From an uncultured Anaerotruncus sp. (GTDB taxonomy: Bacteria; Bacillota_A; Clostridia; Oscillospirales; CAG-272): 7,396 nt of DNA. The stretch is taken from NCBI GenBank assembly GCA_958414155.1, contig CATYWI010000055.1, positions 1-7,396 on the forward strand, in the 5' to 3' direction. Position numbers and translations under genes: made by a program. How positions within the stretch are numbered: position 1 is the stretch's first letter; each line of letters opens with the position of its first letter. Of this stretch, positions 5,082 through 7,396 are shown in pieces. The notes below the pieces were generated by a model, which was not told where the DNA came from, searched no databases, and saw nothing but the letters and a program-made list of their open reading frames with translations.

Positions 5082-6888
5082 ATGAAAAGGGTTATGGAAA
5101 AATTGGAGCGGCTGCTGTCGCTCGGCGGGATCAAAAAGGACATTGTTCTTATTGTAATTTCGGGCGCGGCGGTCATATGCAGTCTTTTGAAATTTCAGCC
5201 GTTTCCGTTTGATATGGCGTGGTTCGCGATCATTCTCTGCGGACTGCCCATCATTCTGGAAGCGATCATCGGTCTTGTGACCGCGTTCGACATAAAGGCG
5301 GATGTGCTTGTGTCGCTTGCACTGATCGCGTCGGTCTGTATCGGCGAGGATTTCGCGGCGGGCGAGGTGGCGTTCATCATGCAGCTCGCCGCACTGCTTG
5401 AGGAGATGACCGTCGCGCGGGCGCGTGCCGGCATCGAAAAGCTGGTGCATCTAACACCGCAGACCGTAAGAGTTCTGTGAGAAGGCAAGGAAGAAATCGT
5501 CCCCGCAGAACAGGTCAAAGTCGGCGACCGTATACGCATACCGCCCGGTGAGAGCGTTCCTGTTGATGGCGTGATAGTTTCGTAGCAAACTTCTGTCAAT
5601 CAGGCGGTCCATGACCGGAGAATCCCTCCCTGTTGACAAGACTGTCGGCGACACGGTATCAAGCGGTACGGTCAACCAGTTCGGTGCATTTGAGATGGAG
5701 GCGACGAAGGTCGGCGAGGACAGCTCCATTCAGCGTATGATACGGCTTGTGCAGTCTGCTGACGCAGGAAAGGCTAAGATAGTAGGTCTTGCCGACCGAT
5801 GGGCGACATGGATTGTTGTGATTGCGCTCTCCGCTGTCGGACTGACATGGCTCATCAAGGGGCAGATCATCCGCGCAGTCACGATCCTCGTCGTGTTCTG
5901 TCCCTGTGCGTTGGTGCTTGTGACTCCTACGGCGACATGGCTGCCATCGGAAATGCAACCAATCATGGTTTTCTTGTCCGCGAGGGCGACGCGCCGGAGC
6001 GGCTTTCAAAAGCCAAGGTCATTGCCTTTGACAAGACCGGCACCCTGACCTATGGAACGCCGGAGGTCGTCGCGGCGGAAAGCGTTTCGGCATCCTTTGA
6101 CAAGAACGAGGATTACCGCCTTACGGCATCGGCTGAGCAGTTCTCGGAGCATCCGCTCGGAAAAGCGATTATCGGGTGATACAAAAAGACAGGCGCCGCT
6201 CCCGCCGCAGCGAGCAATTTCCAAATGATCCCCGGACGCGGTGTCTGTGCTGTGGTGGAAGACAAAACCGTCCTCGCAGGCAATCCAGAGTTGCTTTCCG
6301 AACACGGTATCACCATGACGCCGCCGCAGGATGCGCTGGATTATCTGGGCCGTGGCTGCACGGTCACTTATGTGGCGATAGGCGGACAGTTTGCAGGATA
6401 CATCGCGCTTTCCGACACATTGCGCAAGGAAAGCGCCGCTACGGTCGATTCACTCACCCGCCTCGGTGTGCAGCCCGTCCTTCTCACCGGTGATAATGAA
6501 AACGCCGCAAAAACCATTGCAGGCAAGCTGCACATCGGCGAGGTGCGTGCAAATTGCCTACCCGAGGACAAACTGAAATACATCGGCGAATATCAAGGCA
6601 AAAACCTGCCAGTCTGCATGATTGGCGACGGCGTGAACGACGCCCCAGCACTGAAAAAGGCCGATGTCAGCATCGCGATGGGCGGCGTCGGCAGTGACAT
6701 TGCCGTCGATGCGGCGGATATTGCGCTTGTGGACGACGAAGTGAAGGAGCATCCGCACCTTATCGCACTTTCAAAGCGGATGATGACCACGATAAAGCTC
6801 AATATGACTTTCTCAATGACACTGAATTTTGTAGCGATAGCGCTTGCAATCATCGCTACGGCTCAACCCAGTCGTCGGTGCGCTCGTA
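5082..6888 (+). pseudogene. P1B-type heavy-metal-exporting ATPase, decayed (3 stops, 3 frameshifts, 3' truncated)
   Basis: The intact form would be a membrane ATPase pumping a soft metal (probably Cu(I), from the adjacent CsoR) out of the cell. It starts at ATG 5082 with AAGGAG 7 nt upstream and lacks an N-terminal metal-binding domain. Reconstructed, it has 602 codons: early membrane helices (about 20-115), actuator TGES (178-181), membrane CPC (273-275), phosphorylation site DKTGT (Asp317), HP dipeptide (357-358), TGDN (469-472), hinge GDGVND (515-520) and the penultimate helices. Lesions are TGA at 5478 (codon 133), TAG at 5583 (codon 168), an extra C at about 5610, a missing base at 5935-5936, TGA at 6177 (codon 366) and an extra G at about 6861. 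Homology stops after 'NPVVGALV' (6888), missing the last helix. The base changes are spread along the gene, so full-length product is not expected. Codon use matches csoR. Confidence 0.92.
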
Positions 6889-6899
6889 TTCCCGCCTCT

Positions 6900-7380
6900 C
6901 AGATATATACTGTCCAGAAGGCGAAGTCCCGCGTCGGTGCGGAAAAATTGTTTTTTCGCACTTTTCTATTGCCGATTTTGAGTACCCGCTTTCGCCCGCA
7001 TTGACCAGAAAATCCGCTTCAAGCAGTATCCGATAATCCATACCGTCAACATCCGTGTATGTGTGATGGTGAGATACGAGCCATGAAATGCGTTCGACAT
7101 CCGCGCCGCAGTCATCGCCCGCGAAAAATGCTTTCACAAGCGGTGCGCTCTCCAGCTCCTGATGCTTCCCGTTGGTATCTCCGTATTTTTCACGGCACAG
7201 CGGACAGGAAATATCATGCACCACCGCAGCAAGCTCAAGCGTTTACTGCGTGCGCGTATCAAGCACTTCCTGCTCACCGATACTCTTGGCAAATGCCCAC
7301 ACCTTGAGGAAATGATAGATATCGTGCAGATCGCCGTTGTAAAAGTCGATCATCCTTTCGATCGCGTCTGAAACTTTCAT
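6900..7380 (-). pseudogene. HD-domain phosphohydrolase-like gene, decayed (nonsense codon and frameshift)
   Basis: On the minus strand, an ATG at 7380-7378 preceded 7 nt upstream by AAAGGAA opens a frame beginning MKVSDAIERMIDFYNGDLHDIYHF. A TAA at 7245-7243 (codon 46) interrupts it, after which the same frame continues for 94 codons. An extra base at about 6960 shifts the frame after 'SAIEK'; the continuation 'FFRTDAGLRLLDSIYL' ends at about 6900, making 160 reconstructed codons. The HD-superfamily metal ligands are legible: His23, His55-Asp56, a SHHH cluster at 103-106, and EAD at 121-123. HD proteins of this kind are metal-dependent phosphohydrolases; the substrate is unknown. No stop codon remains at the natural end: the frame runs on antisense into the ATPase remnant to a TGA at 6815-6813. 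The front fragment (45 codons) lacks the HD pair and should be inactive. Confidence 0.8.
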
Positions 7381-7396
7381 AATCAAATTCCTTTCA

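Noticed and set aside
4553..5176. A 207-codon minus-strand open frame spanning csoR and the ATPase start.
   Set aside because: It crosses csoR, the terminator and both operators in antisense; its translation has no family pattern.
5600..5620. Programmed frameshifting at the extra C near 5610.
   Set aside because: There is no slippery heptamer, and further shifts and stops downstream would still abolish the product.
5478..6179. The in-frame TGA codons in the ATPase as recoding (UGA read as an amino acid, or selenocysteine).
   Set aside because: Other genes in the window end normally at TGA (458, 1591, 2607), a TAG and three frameshifts also occur, and the TGA positions do not match Cys or other selenocysteine sites. 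Decay explains all lesions together.
1..7396. tRNA, rRNA, CRISPR array, complete insertion sequence or phage attachment site.
   Set aside because: No cloverleaf, spaced direct-repeat array, transposase-like frame or terminal inverted repeats were found on either strand by reading.

Overview
The window looks like chromosome of an anaerobic Firmicute of the class Clostridia. I infer this from gene content (an Eis-like acetyltransferase, a three-gene TrpXYZ-type ABC importer, rsmA/ksgA, and a CsoR-type repressor beside a P1B metal ATPase), from moderate GC with heavy use of ATA for isoleucine in the left part, and from strong consensus sigma-A type promoters. No rRNA, tRNA, CRISPR array or intact insertion sequence was seen.

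Left part (1-3460): the 3' end of a GNAT/SCP2 (Eis-like) acetyltransferase is followed by a perfect-consensus promoter preceded by a small palindrome. It drives a three-gene operon: lipoprotein solute-binding protein, permease and ATPase. This is the COG2984/COG4120/COG1101 importer family whose studied members include the streptococcal tryptophan importer TrpXYZ. A hairpin separates the binding-protein gene from the permease gene. The permease and ATPase genes overlap by 8 bp. A perfect 19-bp inverted repeat ends the operon.

Middle (3519-4522): rsmA/ksgA on the minus strand, convergent with the importer operon, with its own promoter and a roughly 100-nt leader.

Right part (4625-7396): a metal-resistance locus in decay. 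An intact CsoR-type repressor has a consensus promoter and an operator of the form ATACC-N6-GGTAT. A terminator and a second promoter with the same operator then lead into a P1B heavy-metal ATPase. All the ATPase catalytic motifs are legible, but the gene carries three in-frame stops and three single-base frameshifts and has lost its last membrane segment. Its 3' end abuts, tail to tail, an HD-domain gene on the minus strand that has one nonsense codon and one frameshift. The regulator and both operators survive while the effector gene is dead. Isoleucine codon use changes from ATA-rich to ATC/ATT-rich at csoR, which suggests this locus was acquired by transfer.

I see no clearly novel system. 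The most interesting points are the repressor left without a working target, the paired operators, and the unassigned substrate and unusual control region of the importer.
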